Shown here: one piece after another, positions 8,018-16,191 of the stretch | Numbering within the stretch: the stretch's first letter is position 1 | Layout: each line of letters starts with the position of its first letter | From: Rhizobium sp. BK313 | GTDB taxonomy: Bacteria > Pseudomonadota > Alphaproteobacteria > Rhizobiales > Rhizobiaceae | Reading direction: 5' to 3' | NCBI RefSeq assembly: GCF_014193655.1 | Contig: NZ_JACHZQ010000007.1 | Span: 124,001-188,000 of the forward strand | Length of the DNA: 64,000 nucleotides | Notes under the pieces: model-generated | Databases searched by the model: none | Seen by the model: the letters and a program-made list of their open reading frames with translations, nothing else | What the model was told of the DNA's origin: nothing | Program-made: the position numbers and the translations under genes

Positions 8018-9499
8018 ATGACGTGCAAATTATCGCTCGCAACCCTTCAGGAGGCGGCTGCAACGGCTGCTATTCCGGCCTATGATCCGAAGTCGCTGTC
8101 GGCGGGCATCGTTCATTTCGGCGTCGGCAATTTCCATCGCGCCCACCAGGCAATCTACCTCGACGACCTCTTCAACACCGGCCAGGACCACGATTGGGCG
8201 ATCATCGGTGCCGGCGTGCTGCCCTCAGACGCTGCCATGCGCGAAAAGCTTGCCGCGCAGAATTTCCTGACGACGGTGGTCGAGCAGGACAACAATCGCA
8301 CCGCTGCGCGTGTTACGGCGCCGATGATCGACATCCTGCCGGTCGGCGACGCCAAGACGATCATCGATAGGCTTGCCGACCCTTCGATCCGCATCGTCTC
8401 CATGACGATTACCGAAGGCGGTTACTTCATCGACGCTTCCGGCAAGTTCAATCCCCGACATCCGGCCATTGTCGCCGACGGTCAGAATCCGGATGCGCCG
8501 AAGACGGTGTTCGGCCTGATCGTCGCCGGTCTCAAGGCCCGCCGCGCTGCCGGCCTGCAGTCCTTCACCGTCATGTCTTGCGACAACATTCCGCATAATG
8601 GCGGCGTCACCAAAGCGGCAGTCGTCGGCACGGCGAGGCTTTCGGATCCAGCCTTTGCCGACTGGATCGCCGCCAATGTCGCCTTCCCGAACGGCATGGT
8701 CGATCGGATCACGCCGGCAACCGGTATGCGAGAAATCGAACTGCTGAAGGAAATCTTCGATATCGAGGACAACTGGCCGGTCTATTGCGAAGAGTTCAAA
8801 CAATGGGTGCTGGAAGACAATTTCCCCGCAGGCCGTCCCGCGTTGGAAAAAGTCGGCGTCACCTTCGTTCCGGATGTTTCGCCCTATGAGCACATGAAGA
8901 TCCGCATCCTCAACGGCGGCCATGCGGCAATCGCCTATCCGGCGGCGCTGATGGACGTACATTTCGTGCACGAAGCCATGGAGGAGCCATTGATCCGCGC
9001 CTATCTCGCCAAGCTCGAGACCGAGGAGATCATCCCCGTCATTCCACCGGTGCCGAACACGGTGCTTGCCGATTATTTCAAGCTGATCGAGCGGCGCTTC
9101 TCCAATCCGAAGATTGCCGACACCATTCCGCGCTTGGCGCAGGATGGTTCGAACCGGCAGCCGAAGTTCATCCTGCCATCGACCGCCGACCGTCTCCGCC
9201 GCAACGAAGATGTCGTGGGCCTGTCGCTGGTTTCGGCGCTCTGGTGCCGCTACTTCGCCGGCACCACCGACAGCGGCAAGGATATCGTCTTCAACGATGC
9301 CAGCGCTGACAGGCTGCATGCCGCAGCATTGAAGGCCAAGGACGATCCGAACGCCTTCCTCGTCTTCGACGATATCTTCGGCAACGTCGCCAAGTCGGAT
9401 CTATTCCGCAAGCGCTTTGCCCATGCATTAAAAACGCTGTGGGAAAAGGGTACCCGCGTCACCTTGCAGCTATACCTCGATAACAAACTCGCGGAATAA
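8018..9499 (+). CDS. mtlK: mannitol 2-dehydrogenase family polyol dehydrogenase
   Basis: NAD-dependent long-chain polyol dehydrogenase of 493 residues, expected to oxidise D-mannitol to fructose, or D-arabitol to D-xylulose. Seen: N-terminal nucleotide-binding stretch GVGNFHRAHQAIYLDDL (about 35-51) and the family catalytic signature Lys294-x4-Asn299-x2-His302 in KIRILNGGH. The length matches the 490-residue family. No short-chain sorbitol dehydrogenase (smoS) lies between smoK and this gene, unlike the arrangement I recall from Sinorhizobium. The position straight after the polyol importer supports mannitol or arabitol as substrates; exact specificity is not visible. Confidence 0.88.
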   Translation: MTCKLSLATLQEAAATAAIPAYDPKSLSAGIVHFGVGNFHRAHQAIYLDDLFNTGQDHDWAIIGAGVLPSDAAMREKLAAQNFLTTVVEQDNNRTAARVTAPMIDILPVGDAKTIIDRLADPSIRIVSMTITEGGYFIDASGKFNPRHPAIVADGQNPDAPKTVFGLIVAGLKARRAAGLQSFTVMSCDNIPHNGGVTKAAVVGTARLSDPAFADWIAANVAFPNGMVDRITPATGMREIELLKEIFDIEDNWPVYCEEFKQWVLEDNFPAGRPALEKVGVTFVPDVSPYEHMKIRILNGGHAAIAYPAALMDVHFVHEAMEEPLIRAYLAKLETEEIIPVIPPVPNTVLADYFKLIERRFSNPKIADTIPRLAQDGSNRQPKFILPSTADRLRRNEDVVGLSLVSALWCRYFAGTTDSGKDIVFNDASADRLHAAALKAKDDPNAFLVFDDIFGNVAKSDLFRKRFAHALKTLWEKGTRVTLQLYLDNKLAE

Positions 9500-9507
9500 T
9501 TGTCCAT

Positions 9508-9540
9508 CGGCCGGGGCGCCCAAGTTCCGGCCGAATTTTT
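9508..9540 (+). terminator. hairpin with T-run after mtlK
   Basis: CGGCCGG (9508-9514) pairs with CCGGCCG (9527-9533), followed by AATTTTT to 9540. It probably causes partial termination before the phosphatase and kinase genes, which lack another obvious promoter. Confidence 0.6.
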
Positions 9541-9600
9541 ATAGCCAAAGCCTGCGTTCGAAGTGACGCGGCTGAAAACAGGGTTCGGGTTGGATCTGCG

Positions 9601-10275
9601 ATGACTGATGCGGAGAAGGGACTCGTAATCTTCGATTGCGATGGTGTGCTCGTCGACAGCGAGCCGCTGTCCGTCAGCGTGCTCATCCAGGCTATGCACG
9701 ATGTCGGTGTGGACATGAGCGAGGAGGACATCTACAGCCGCTTCCTCGGCAAAAGCCTTGCTACGCTGGTCGACACGCTGGAGACCGAATTCGATGTCTT
9801 CATCGATCAGGATTTTCTCGATCGCATCCGCAACGACCTGTATGACCGCTTCCGGCGCGAGCTGAAGCCGATCGACGGCATTGCCGCGACACTGGATACG
9901 CTGACGATTCCGCGTTGTGTTGCCTCCTCCAGCCAGATAGAGCGCATTCGGTTGTCGTTGGGCGTTACCGGTCTGTTGGAGCGGCTGGAGCCGAACATTT
10001 TCAGCGCCAGCATGGTCAAGCGCGGCAAACCGGCGCCGGATCTCTTCCTTTATGCCGCCAAGCAGATGCAGGTCGCTCCGCAAGACTGTATCGTCGTCGA
10101 AGACAGTCCAGCCGGGATCACGGCGGCGAGGGCGGCGGGCATGACGGTCTTCGCCTTCACCGGCGGCTCGCATGCCCATTCGCCGAGTTACCGGGCGGAA
10201 CTGGAGCGGCTTTCCCCCGAAGTGGTGTTTGACGCAATGCCGGATTTGATACACCTTGTCCGCAACAAGACATAA
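9601..10275 (+). CDS. HAD-superfamily sugar phosphatase
   Basis: Cytoplasmic phosphatase or phosphoglucomutase-like hydrolase of 224 residues. The catalytic motif DCDGVLVDSEP gives nucleophile Asp12 and acid/base Asp14; SS in CVASSSQ is motif II; GKPAPDLF supplies the motif III Lys; and VVEDSPAGI is motif IV. The cap domain is the small helical type between motifs I and II. It sits between the polyol dehydrogenase and the pentulose-type kinase, so a sugar-phosphate or polyol-phosphate substrate is likely, perhaps removing toxic phosphorylated by-products. The exact substrate cannot be read from the sequence. Confidence 0.85.
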   Translation: MTDAEKGLVIFDCDGVLVDSEPLSVSVLIQAMHDVGVDMSEEDIYSRFLGKSLATLVDTLETEFDVFIDQDFLDRIRNDLYDRFRRELKPIDGIAATLDTLTIPRCVASSSQIERIRLSLGVTGLLERLEPNIFSASMVKRGKPAPDLFLYAAKQMQVAPQDCIVVEDSPAGITAARAAGMTVFAFTGGSHAHSPSYRAELERLSPEVVFDAMPDLIHLVRNKT

Positions 10276-10295
10276 GTGGACGGGGCCCCTTCTGT

Positions 10296-11879
10296 ATGCG
10301 TGATCACGTGGTTGCGGTCGATATCGGCACTGGCAGCGCACGCGCCGGCGTGTTTACATCACGCGGCGCCCTGCTGGGCAAGGGCGAACATCCGATCATC
10401 ATGAACCGCCCGCGTGAGAATCACGCCGAGCACAATTCCGAAAACATCTGGGCGGCGGTCTGCACGGCCGTGCGCGCTGCTGTTGCGGCTTCCGGCGTCA
10501 ATGCATCCGTCATCGGTGCCATCGGATTCGACGCCACCTGTTCGTTGGTGGTGCGCGACACGGACGGCAAACCGCTCACGGTTTCAACCGGCGGCGAAGA
10601 CCGGTTCGACACCATCGTCTGGCTCGATCACCGGGCGCTTGCCGAAGCGGATTTCTGCACGGCGACCAAGCATCAGGTTCTCGAACACTCCGGTCACTTC
10701 ATGTCGCCGGAGATGGAAATGCCGAAGCTGATGTGGCTGAAGAAAAATCTGCCGCAGAGCTGGGCCAGGGCCGGTTATTTCTTCGATCTCGCCGATTTCA
10801 TGACCTGGAAGGCGACGGGTTCGCTTGCGCGCTCGCGCTGCACGCTGACGGCAAAATGGAATTATCTCGCGCATCGCAAGCCCGGCTGGCAGACGGATTT
10901 CCTCAACGTGATCGGCCTTGGCGATCTGCGCGAACGCGGCAGCCTGCCGGAAGAGACTGCACCCGTCGGGGAAAGCGTCGGCACGCTGACGGCCGAAGCG
11001 GCGGAGGCTCTGGGGCTCGACCGCGAATGCCATGTCGGCGCAGGAATGATCGATGCTTATGCCGGCGCGCTCGGCACGCTCGCTGGCCATGCCGGCGACC
11101 TCAACGCACTGGAGCATCAACTGGCGCTGATCGCCGGTACGTCGAGCTGCATCGTCTCCTTCTCGCGCGAACGCAAGCGCAGCACCGGCATGTGGGGACC
11201 CTATTACGAAGCTGTGTTTCCGGACACCTGGCTGGTCGAAGCCGGGCAGTCGGCGACCGGCGCGCTGCTTGATTATATCGTCGGCATGCATGCGGCCGGC
11301 GGCGAACCGACGGCGGCGTTGCACGACCGCATCGTGAAGCGCATCGCGGAACTGCGCGCCGTCGAGGGCGATGCCTTTGCCGAGCGTATTCATGTGCTTC
11401 CGGATTTTCACGGCAACCGATCGCCGTTTGCCGATCCCCACGCGGTCGGCGTCGTCAGTGGCCTGACACTGGATGCGTCCTTCGATGGCCTCTGCCGTCT
11501 CTATTGGCGCACCAGCGTCGGCGTTGCACTCGGTATCCGCCATATTCTCGAGAAGATGCACGACTACGGCTACGTGCCCGATACGCTGCATGTCGCCGGC
11601 GGTCATGTGAAGAATGCCGTGTTGATGGAGCTTTATTCCGACATCACCGGCTGCAAAGTGGTCGTGCCGAAGATGAACGAGGCGGTGCTGCTGGGAACGG
11701 CAATCGCGGCTTCCGTCTCCTGCGGCCTATACGACAGCCTCGCGGCGGCGGGCGCGGCCATGTATCCCGGCGGTCACGAGCGCTTGCCGGACAAGCGCAA
11801 AAAGGCGCTTTATGACCGCGACTACCGACGTTTTCTCGCCATGTATCGTCATCGCGCCGAACTGGACTCCATGGAATAA
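10296..11879 (+). CDS. FGGY-family carbohydrate kinase, probable D-ribulokinase
   Basis: Sugar kinase of 527 residues that would phosphorylate a ketopentose, feeding the pentose-phosphate pathway. Seen: N-terminal phosphate-binding segment VAVDIGTGSARAG, the GAGMIDAYAG region near 245, and the second FGGY domain with LHVAGGHVKN near 432. Residues 81-86 read TCSLVV; a TCSLV motif has been reported as a marker of D-ribulokinases within the FGGY family. It starts 20 bp after the phosphatase gene. With a mannitol/arabitol/ribitol-type dehydrogenase in the same operon, D-ribulose from ribitol or a related polyol is a sensible substrate; xylulose is the alternative. Confidence 0.82.
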   Translation: MRDHVVAVDIGTGSARAGVFTSRGALLGKGEHPIIMNRPRENHAEHNSENIWAAVCTAVRAAVAASGVNASVIGAIGFDATCSLVVRDTDGKPLTVSTGGEDRFDTIVWLDHRALAEADFCTATKHQVLEHSGHFMSPEMEMPKLMWLKKNLPQSWARAGYFFDLADFMTWKATGSLARSRCTLTAKWNYLAHRKPGWQTDFLNVIGLGDLRERGSLPEETAPVGESVGTLTAEAAEALGLDRECHVGAGMIDAYAGALGTLAGHAGDLNALEHQLALIAGTSSCIVSFSRERKRSTGMWGPYYEAVFPDTWLVEAGQSATGALLDYIVGMHAAGGEPTAALHDRIVKRIAELRAVEGDAFAERIHVLPDFHGNRSPFADPHAVGVVSGLTLDASFDGLCRLYWRTSVGVALGIRHILEKMHDYGYVPDTLHVAGGHVKNAVLMELYSDITGCKVVVPKMNEAVLLGTAIAASVSCGLYDSLAAAGAAMYPGGHERLPDKRKKALYDRDYRRFLAMYRHRAELDSME

Positions 11880-11926
11880 AAAACGCCGAAGGAATCTCCG
11901 GCGGCCATGGCATCGCTTGCCAATCG

Positions 11927-12778
11927 TTATCGAAGCGGCGTGTGTGCGAACATGCCTTCCAGCTCTTCGATCCTGCGGATGCGGGTCTCTGCCTCCTCAC
12001 CGGCGGCGTGAATGACCGCTGTGGCCAAGAATTCCAGCAACGCCATCATCGCCGACTGGTTTTCGTGACCGCCGGTGCGCAGGGGTGGCAACGATAGCGT
12101 CATATTGGCGAATTCATGTGCCCATTCGGTATATTGGCTGGTGATCAGCAGCACTTTGTAGCCGGAGCGGCGGGCGGAACGCGCAAGCAGCCGTGAGGTG
12201 ACGAAGCGGGGCGAATCGATGATCACCACCAACGCGTCGGTCGACTGATGGCCCAGCAGCTCGATGTAGCTGCCATTGGCGCCGTCGAGGAACTGCACAT
12301 GGTCGCGGGCGAATGCGAGGCGGTCGCAGAGATGGCGTCCGAGGCTCGCGAGACTAAGATGTGCGGTGACGAAAACCTCGCTGGCCGACAGGATAGTTGC
12401 CACCGCATCCAGCCATTGCGGCTGGCTGGTGAGATTGTAGATATGCTGCAGCATCTCGACCTGCTCGGCGATCTGGCCGGCGATCGGACGTCCCTCGTTG
12501 GCATCCTTCTGCAATTGCTCAAGAACGTTCGGCAGTTGCAGCGTCACCGGCGCTACATTTTCTCTTAGGTGCACTTTGATGCCATCCAGGCCCTGATAAC
12601 CGAGCGACCGCAGAAAGCGTCCGACGGTCATCGGACTTAGTTCCAGTCTGTCGGCGACGGAAGAGGCGGTTTCGAAGGGCAGCTCGTTCAAGTGTTCGGA
12701 AAAATACTTGGCGATTCGGCGCTCGGCGGGAGTGCCTGTTTTGATATATTGTCTAAGCTTCTGGCCAAGGTCTTCCAA
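11927..12778 (-). CDS. RpiR/MurR-family transcriptional regulator
   Basis: Regulator of 283 residues with an N-terminal RpiR-type helix-turn-helix (about 1-75; ASSVADRLELSPMTVGRFLRSLG) and a C-terminal SIS sugar-phosphate-binding domain (about 120-250). It is convergent with the kinase gene, with 47 bp between the two stops. Its own promoter lies in an AT-rich 256-bp gap shared with the CysZ-like gene. By position it may sense a sugar phosphate of the polyol locus, although that locus already has a SorC regulator; no target is visible. Confidence 0.87.
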   Translation of the reverse strand: MEDLGQKLRQYIKTGTPAERRIAKYFSEHLNELPFETASSVADRLELSPMTVGRFLRSLGYQGLDGIKVHLRENVAPVTLQLPNVLEQLQKDANEGRPIAGQIAEQVEMLQHIYNLTSQPQWLDAVATILSASEVFVTAHLSLASLGRHLCDRLAFARDHVQFLDGANGSYIELLGHQSTDALVVIIDSPRFVTSRLLARSARRSGYKVLLITSQYTEWAHEFANMTLSLPPLRTGGHENQSAMMALLEFLATAVIHAAGEEAETRIRRIEELEGMFAHTPLR

Positions 12779-13034
12779 ATGTTACGCCTCGCTGACGGTC
12801 TATCCGAAGTGTGATCGCGCCGAATGCAGAAACAATCGGGGCGCTTGCAAATTTTAGATGACCGCTAATCATGTTTAGGTTGTTGTTTTTCGTATAACAC
12901 TCACCATATATTAGTGGGTACTTTATTACAACAATTCAAATGGGTGATGGTTATTACGCGCTAGGCGTGAAGATATTGATATAAGTGCAATCACTACTTA
13001 CATATCGGGCTACGACTAAGGAGATATCGGACGA

Positions 13035-13748
13035 ATGATCATCCATGCCGCGCGTCTTTCCATCGCCAATCTCTTTGCAGCCGAAACGCGCAAGGTTTTC
13101 TGGAAGGTCCTTGGGCTGACATTGCTGGCGCTGATCGCTCTCTGGTTTGTGCTGCGCAGCACCTTCATCGCCTTTGCATTGCCCTGGTTACAGAGCTTCA
13201 TGCCACCCGCACCGGACTGGACGAGCTGGCTCACCTTTCTTCTCGCGGTTCTGGCGAGCCTTGGTCTCGCACTGGTATTGGCGCTGCTGATCTCGCCGGT
13301 AACAGCGCTGATCGCAGGTCTCTTTCTCGATGATGTCGCCGAGGTGGTGGAGAAACGGGATTATCCGGCCGATGCGCCGGGAAAGGCCTTGCCGTTCGCA
13401 CGGGCTATGAAGAGTTCGCTGAAATTTCTCGGCGTCGTTGTCGTCGGCAACGTCATCGCGCTGCTTCTGCTGTTCATTCCCGGCGTCAATCTCATCGCCT
13501 TCTTCCTGGTCAACGGTTATCTGCTCGGCAGGGAATTCTTCGAATTCGCCGCCATGCGCTTTCGTCCGCCCGAAGAGGCACGGAGGTTTCGCACCAAATA
13601 TGCCTTCACCGTCTTCCTTGCAGGGTTGGTGATCGCCGCCTTCCTCGCCGTTCCCATCGTCAACCTTTTGACGCCGCTGTTTGCGGCGGGGATGATGGTG
13701 CACCTGCACAAGCTGATATCCCATAAGGAAGCGGCTCTCGGCACCTAG
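13035..13748 (+). CDS. EI24/CysZ-like membrane protein
   Basis: Inner-membrane protein of 237 residues. It has four to five hydrophobic stretches (about 29-52, 65-100, 137-165 and 195-225), the loop SPVTALIAGLFLDDVAEVVEKRDYP and the segment NGYLLGREFFEFAAMRF, typical of the EI24/CysZ family. CysZ members are linked to sulfate uptake, but many alphaproteobacterial members are uncharacterised. No cysteine-biosynthesis gene is nearby, so the sulfate role is only suggested by family. The start ATG follows AAGGAG at 13018-13023, about 11 bases upstream. It is followed by a convergent VOC gene. Confidence 0.75.
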   Translation: MIIHAARLSIANLFAAETRKVFWKVLGLTLLALIALWFVLRSTFIAFALPWLQSFMPPAPDWTSWLTFLLAVLASLGLALVLALLISPVTALIAGLFLDDVAEVVEKRDYPADAPGKALPFARAMKSSLKFLGVVVVGNVIALLLLFIPGVNLIAFFLVNGYLLGREFFEFAAMRFRPPEEARRFRTKYAFTVFLAGLVIAAFLAVPIVNLLTPLFAAGMMVHLHKLISHKEAALGT

Positions 13749-13763
13749 GGTTTCATGGATCGT

Positions 13764-14189
13764 TCAGGCGGGCAGGGCCGAGGTTTCATACATCGCGGCA
13801 TAGGCGGCGCTCGGCGGAATCGGCTTGATGATATCGATCAACACGCCATTCGGATCGACGGTGATGAAATGCCGCTGGCCGAAGTCTTCATCGCAGAGGG
13901 CTTTGAGAATCGGCAGGCCGGCGGCGCGGCAGGCGTCATGTATCGAATCAGGATCTTCGACTTCGAAATTGAGGATCAGGCCGGAGACCTTGCCGCGACG
14001 CGCGACGGGGATCGTCTCATGACTGCCGTCGAGAATAGCCAGCGTCACTTTCTCGTCCGCCATAGATTGCAGATGGACATACCAGTCGCTGGTGAAGAGG
14101 GCCGCGAAGCGAAAATGGGCGCAATAGAAGGCGGCGGTGCCGGCGACGTCATCGGTCATGATAACGGGATAGTAGCTCGTCGATTTCAT
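13764..14189 (-). CDS. VOC-family (glyoxalase/bleomycin resistance fold) protein
   Basis: Small cytoplasmic protein of 141 residues with two beta-alpha-beta-beta-beta units of the vicinal-oxygen-chelate fold (YYPVIMTDDVAGTAAFYCAHF at the start, FITVDPNGVLIDIIKP near the end). The ATG at 14189 has GGAGGAAAAG just upstream; a longer reading through the divergent tetR gene has no support. It is divergent from a TetR gene across two repeated sites, so it is probably the target of that regulator. It could be a dioxygenase-like, glyoxalase-like or antibiotic-binding protein; metal ligands are not obvious. Confidence 0.8.
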   Translation of the reverse strand: MKSTSYYPVIMTDDVAGTAAFYCAHFRFAALFTSDWYVHLQSMADEKVTLAILDGSHETIPVARRGKVSGLILNFEVEDPDSIHDACRAAGLPILKALCDEDFGQRHFITVDPNGVLIDIIKPIPPSAAYAAMYETSALPA

Positions 14190-14211
14190 CTTTTCCTCCA
14201 CTCGATTTTTA

Positions 14212-14253
14212 CGTACAATCTGCATGTTTTTAACATGCGTACAGTCTGTATGT
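14212..14253. promoter_or_regulatory. two direct-repeat TetR-type operator sites
   Basis: CGTACAATCTGCATGT (14212-14227) and CGTACAGTCTGTATGT (14238-14253) repeat 26 bp apart with two mismatches. The core TACAGTCTGTA is itself an inverted repeat. They occupy the space between the divergent VOC and TetR genes, so they are probable binding sites for that TetR protein. Confidence 0.65.
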
Positions 14254-14264
14254 AAAGGGAGAAT

Positions 14265-14855
14265 ATGAGCCGTAGCAATCGCGAACGAACCGAAGCCACC
14301 AAACGAGCCCTGATCGATGCCGCCCGCGTCCTCTTCGTCGAGCGGGGGTATGCTGAGACGGCAACGCCTGACATCGTCCAGATGGCCGGGGTCACGCGCG
14401 GCGCGCTCTATCACCATTTCGAAGACAAGAGGGCCCTGTTTCAGGCGGTGGTGGAGCAGGAGGCGGGCGCTGTTGCCGCGACGATTGAGGAAAGATCGCT
14501 CCAGTCGGGTTCGGCCTACGACCGGCTTCTTGCCGGCGCCTCTGCTTATTTTGAAGCCATGGCCGTCGCTGGCCGTACCCGACTTCTGCTGTTGGACGGC
14601 CCGGCCGTGCTGGGTGTGGAGAGCATCGGTTCGATCGATGGTGAGCATGCAGAGGCGAAGCTGCGGGAGGGTTTGGCGGAATTCCTGGCCGAAGCGGATG
14701 GACCGGATGCGTTGCTATACCCGCTGACAAATCTGCTGTCGGCGGCTTTCGATCGTGCGGCGCTGGCGATCGAGGCGGGCGGGAGCCGCCAGGATTACGA
14801 ACGAGCGATTGCAACCTTAATTGGCGGCCTCCGCGCCGATCAGTTGCGGCGGTAG
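14265..14855 (+). CDS. TetR/AcrR-family transcriptional regulator
   Basis: Repressor of 196 residues. The N-terminal helix-turn-helix (about 11-57) contains GYAETATPDIVQMAGVTRGALYHHFEDKRALF, split over the recognition helix in the usual TetR manner; the C-terminal ligand-binding half is divergent. The ATG follows AAAGGGAGAAT. It is divergent from the VOC gene and probably controls it and itself through the repeated sites between them. Its 3' end overlaps the convergent endonuclease III gene by 39 bp. Confidence 0.87.
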   Translation: MSRSNRERTEATKRALIDAARVLFVERGYAETATPDIVQMAGVTRGALYHHFEDKRALFQAVVEQEAGAVAATIEERSLQSGSAYDRLLAGASAYFEAMAVAGRTRLLLLDGPAVLGVESIGSIDGEHAEAKLREGLAEFLAEADGPDALLYPLTNLLSAAFDRAALAIEAGGSRQDYERAIATLIGGLRADQLRR

Positions 14856-15596
14856 CGGGACCAGTGGCGCGGGTATATCGCAGGTCTTTTCCGGCGAGCG
14901 ACAGAGGTCGGCGATGACGCAGCGCTCGCATTCAGGTTTGCGGGCCTTGCAGACATAGCGCCCGTGCAGGATCAGCCAGTGATGAGCGTGGTAGAGATAT
15001 TGATCTGGGATCACCTTCATCAGCCGCTGTTCGACTTCGTCCGGCGTTTTGCCGGGGGCAAGCCGCAGGCGATTGGCGATGCGAAAAATATGGGTATCGA
15101 CGGCAAGGGTTGCCTGGCCGAAGGCCATGGAGAGCACGACATTGGCGGTCTTGCGGCCAACGCCCGGTAGCGTCATCAGCTGCTCGCGCGTCTGCGGCAC
15201 TTCGCCGTCGAAATCCCGGATCAGTTTCTCCGATAGCGCCACGACATTCTTCGCCTTGTTGCGATAAAGTCCGATCGTCTTGATGTAGTCGCGGATGCGG
15301 TCCTCGCCGAGGTCGAGCATCTTCTGCGGCGTATCGGCGACAGCGAAGAGCGCGCGGGTCGCCTTGTTGACACCGGCATCGGTTGCTTGCGCCGACAGAG
15401 CGACGGCAACCACAAGGGTGAAGGGATTGATGTGCTCCAGCTCCCCCTTCGGCTCGGGTCGCTGGATGGAGAAGCGGCGGAAGATTTCTTCCAGTTCCGC
15501 CTTGGAATAGGGGTTCTTGAAAGCCGGCTTGCGGCTTGCCGTCGCATTTGACTTTTTCACGTTTTGCGCGCTGGATTTGATCTTGGGGTTTGCCAT
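14817..15596 (-). CDS. nth: endonuclease III
   Basis: Bifunctional DNA glycosylase/AP lyase of base-excision repair, removing oxidised pyrimidines. Of 259 residues, the helix-hairpin-helix LPGVGRKTANVVL carries catalytic Lys149, followed by Asp167 in VDTHIFRI. The [4Fe-4S] cluster ligands Cys216-x6-Cys223-x2-Cys226-x5-Cys232 are all present. An N-terminal extension of about 30 basic residues before the conserved domain is common in rhizobial Nth. The start MANPKIK at 15596 is back-to-back with the DUF2244 gene, so the two share a short promoter region. Confidence 0.95.
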   Translation of the reverse strand: MANPKIKSSAQNVKKSNATASRKPAFKNPYSKAELEEIFRRFSIQRPEPKGELEHINPFTLVVAVALSAQATDAGVNKATRALFAVADTPQKMLDLGEDRIRDYIKTIGLYRNKAKNVVALSEKLIRDFDGEVPQTREQLMTLPGVGRKTANVVLSMAFGQATLAVDTHIFRIANRLRLAPGKTPDEVEQRLMKVIPDQYLYHAHHWLILHGRYVCKARKPECERCVIADLCRSPEKTCDIPAPLVPLPPQLIGAEAAN

Positions 15597-15618
15597 GAAC
15601 GACCTATACTCAAGTCCT

Positions 15619-16122
15619 ATGACCGAACGCAACGCCGACAGCGACATCGATAGCAACAGGCCGATTTTCGCCGCCGAATTGTTTCCTCATCGCTCATTGG
15701 GGCGAAGGGGATTCAAGGTGATGTTGGCGCTGATGGGCGTGTTCTGCCTGGTCTATGGTGCTTTGTTCATCATTCGTGGTGCATGGCCGATCGGCATCTT
15801 CTTCGGTGCGGATTTCACTCTGCTCTACGGCGCCTTCTGGCTGAACTATCGCTCGGGCAGGGTGCGGGAGGAAGTGACGGTGTCGCGCACCGATGTTTCG
15901 ATCCGTAAATTCTCGCCCTCGGGTCGCATGGTCGAGCACCGGTTCAATCCGTTCTGGACACGTTTCCTCGTCCGCCGGCACAGTGAAATCGGTGTCGTGT
16001 CGATGCATGTCCGCGACCGAAGCCACCACACCGATGTCGGCTCCTTTCTCAATCCGGAGGATAGGGAGAGCTTTGCCAAAGCCTTCAAGCGCGCTTTGGC
16101 AACTGTGACGCAACGGATATAA
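15619..16122 (+). CDS. DUF2244 integral membrane protein
   Basis: Protein of 167 residues with two adjacent hydrophobic segments (about 34-54 and 60-78) and a C-terminal cytoplasmic part containing FNPFWTRFLVRR and FLNPEDRESFAKAFKRAL, the pattern of the DUF2244 family found widely in Rhizobiales. Function is unknown. The ATG at 15619 was chosen; an in-frame ATG at 15595 would overlap the divergent nth start, and neither has a convincing ribosome site. Confidence 0.8.
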   Translation: MTERNADSDIDSNRPIFAAELFPHRSLGRRGFKVMLALMGVFCLVYGALFIIRGAWPIGIFFGADFTLLYGAFWLNYRSGRVREEVTVSRTDVSIRKFSPSGRMVEHRFNPFWTRFLVRRHSEIGVVSMHVRDRSHHTDVGSFLNPEDRESFAKAFKRALATVTQRI

Positions 16123-16191
16123 GCGTCCACGCAAGAAACGGGTGGTTTTGCCGTTCTCTTCGTGGTGTTCTCCTTTTCAAGGAGAAAGATT

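Noticed and set aside
12779..13034. AT-rich gap as a sign of a mobile element or origin
   Set aside because: No terminal repeats, integrase, DnaA-box cluster or iteron repeats; it looks like a normal divergent promoter region.
14389..14931. Minus-strand open frame across the tetR gene, in the extension of nth
   Set aside because: Reads antisense through tetR with Arg/Pro-rich composition and no ribosome site; the genuine nth and tetR frames account for the DNA.
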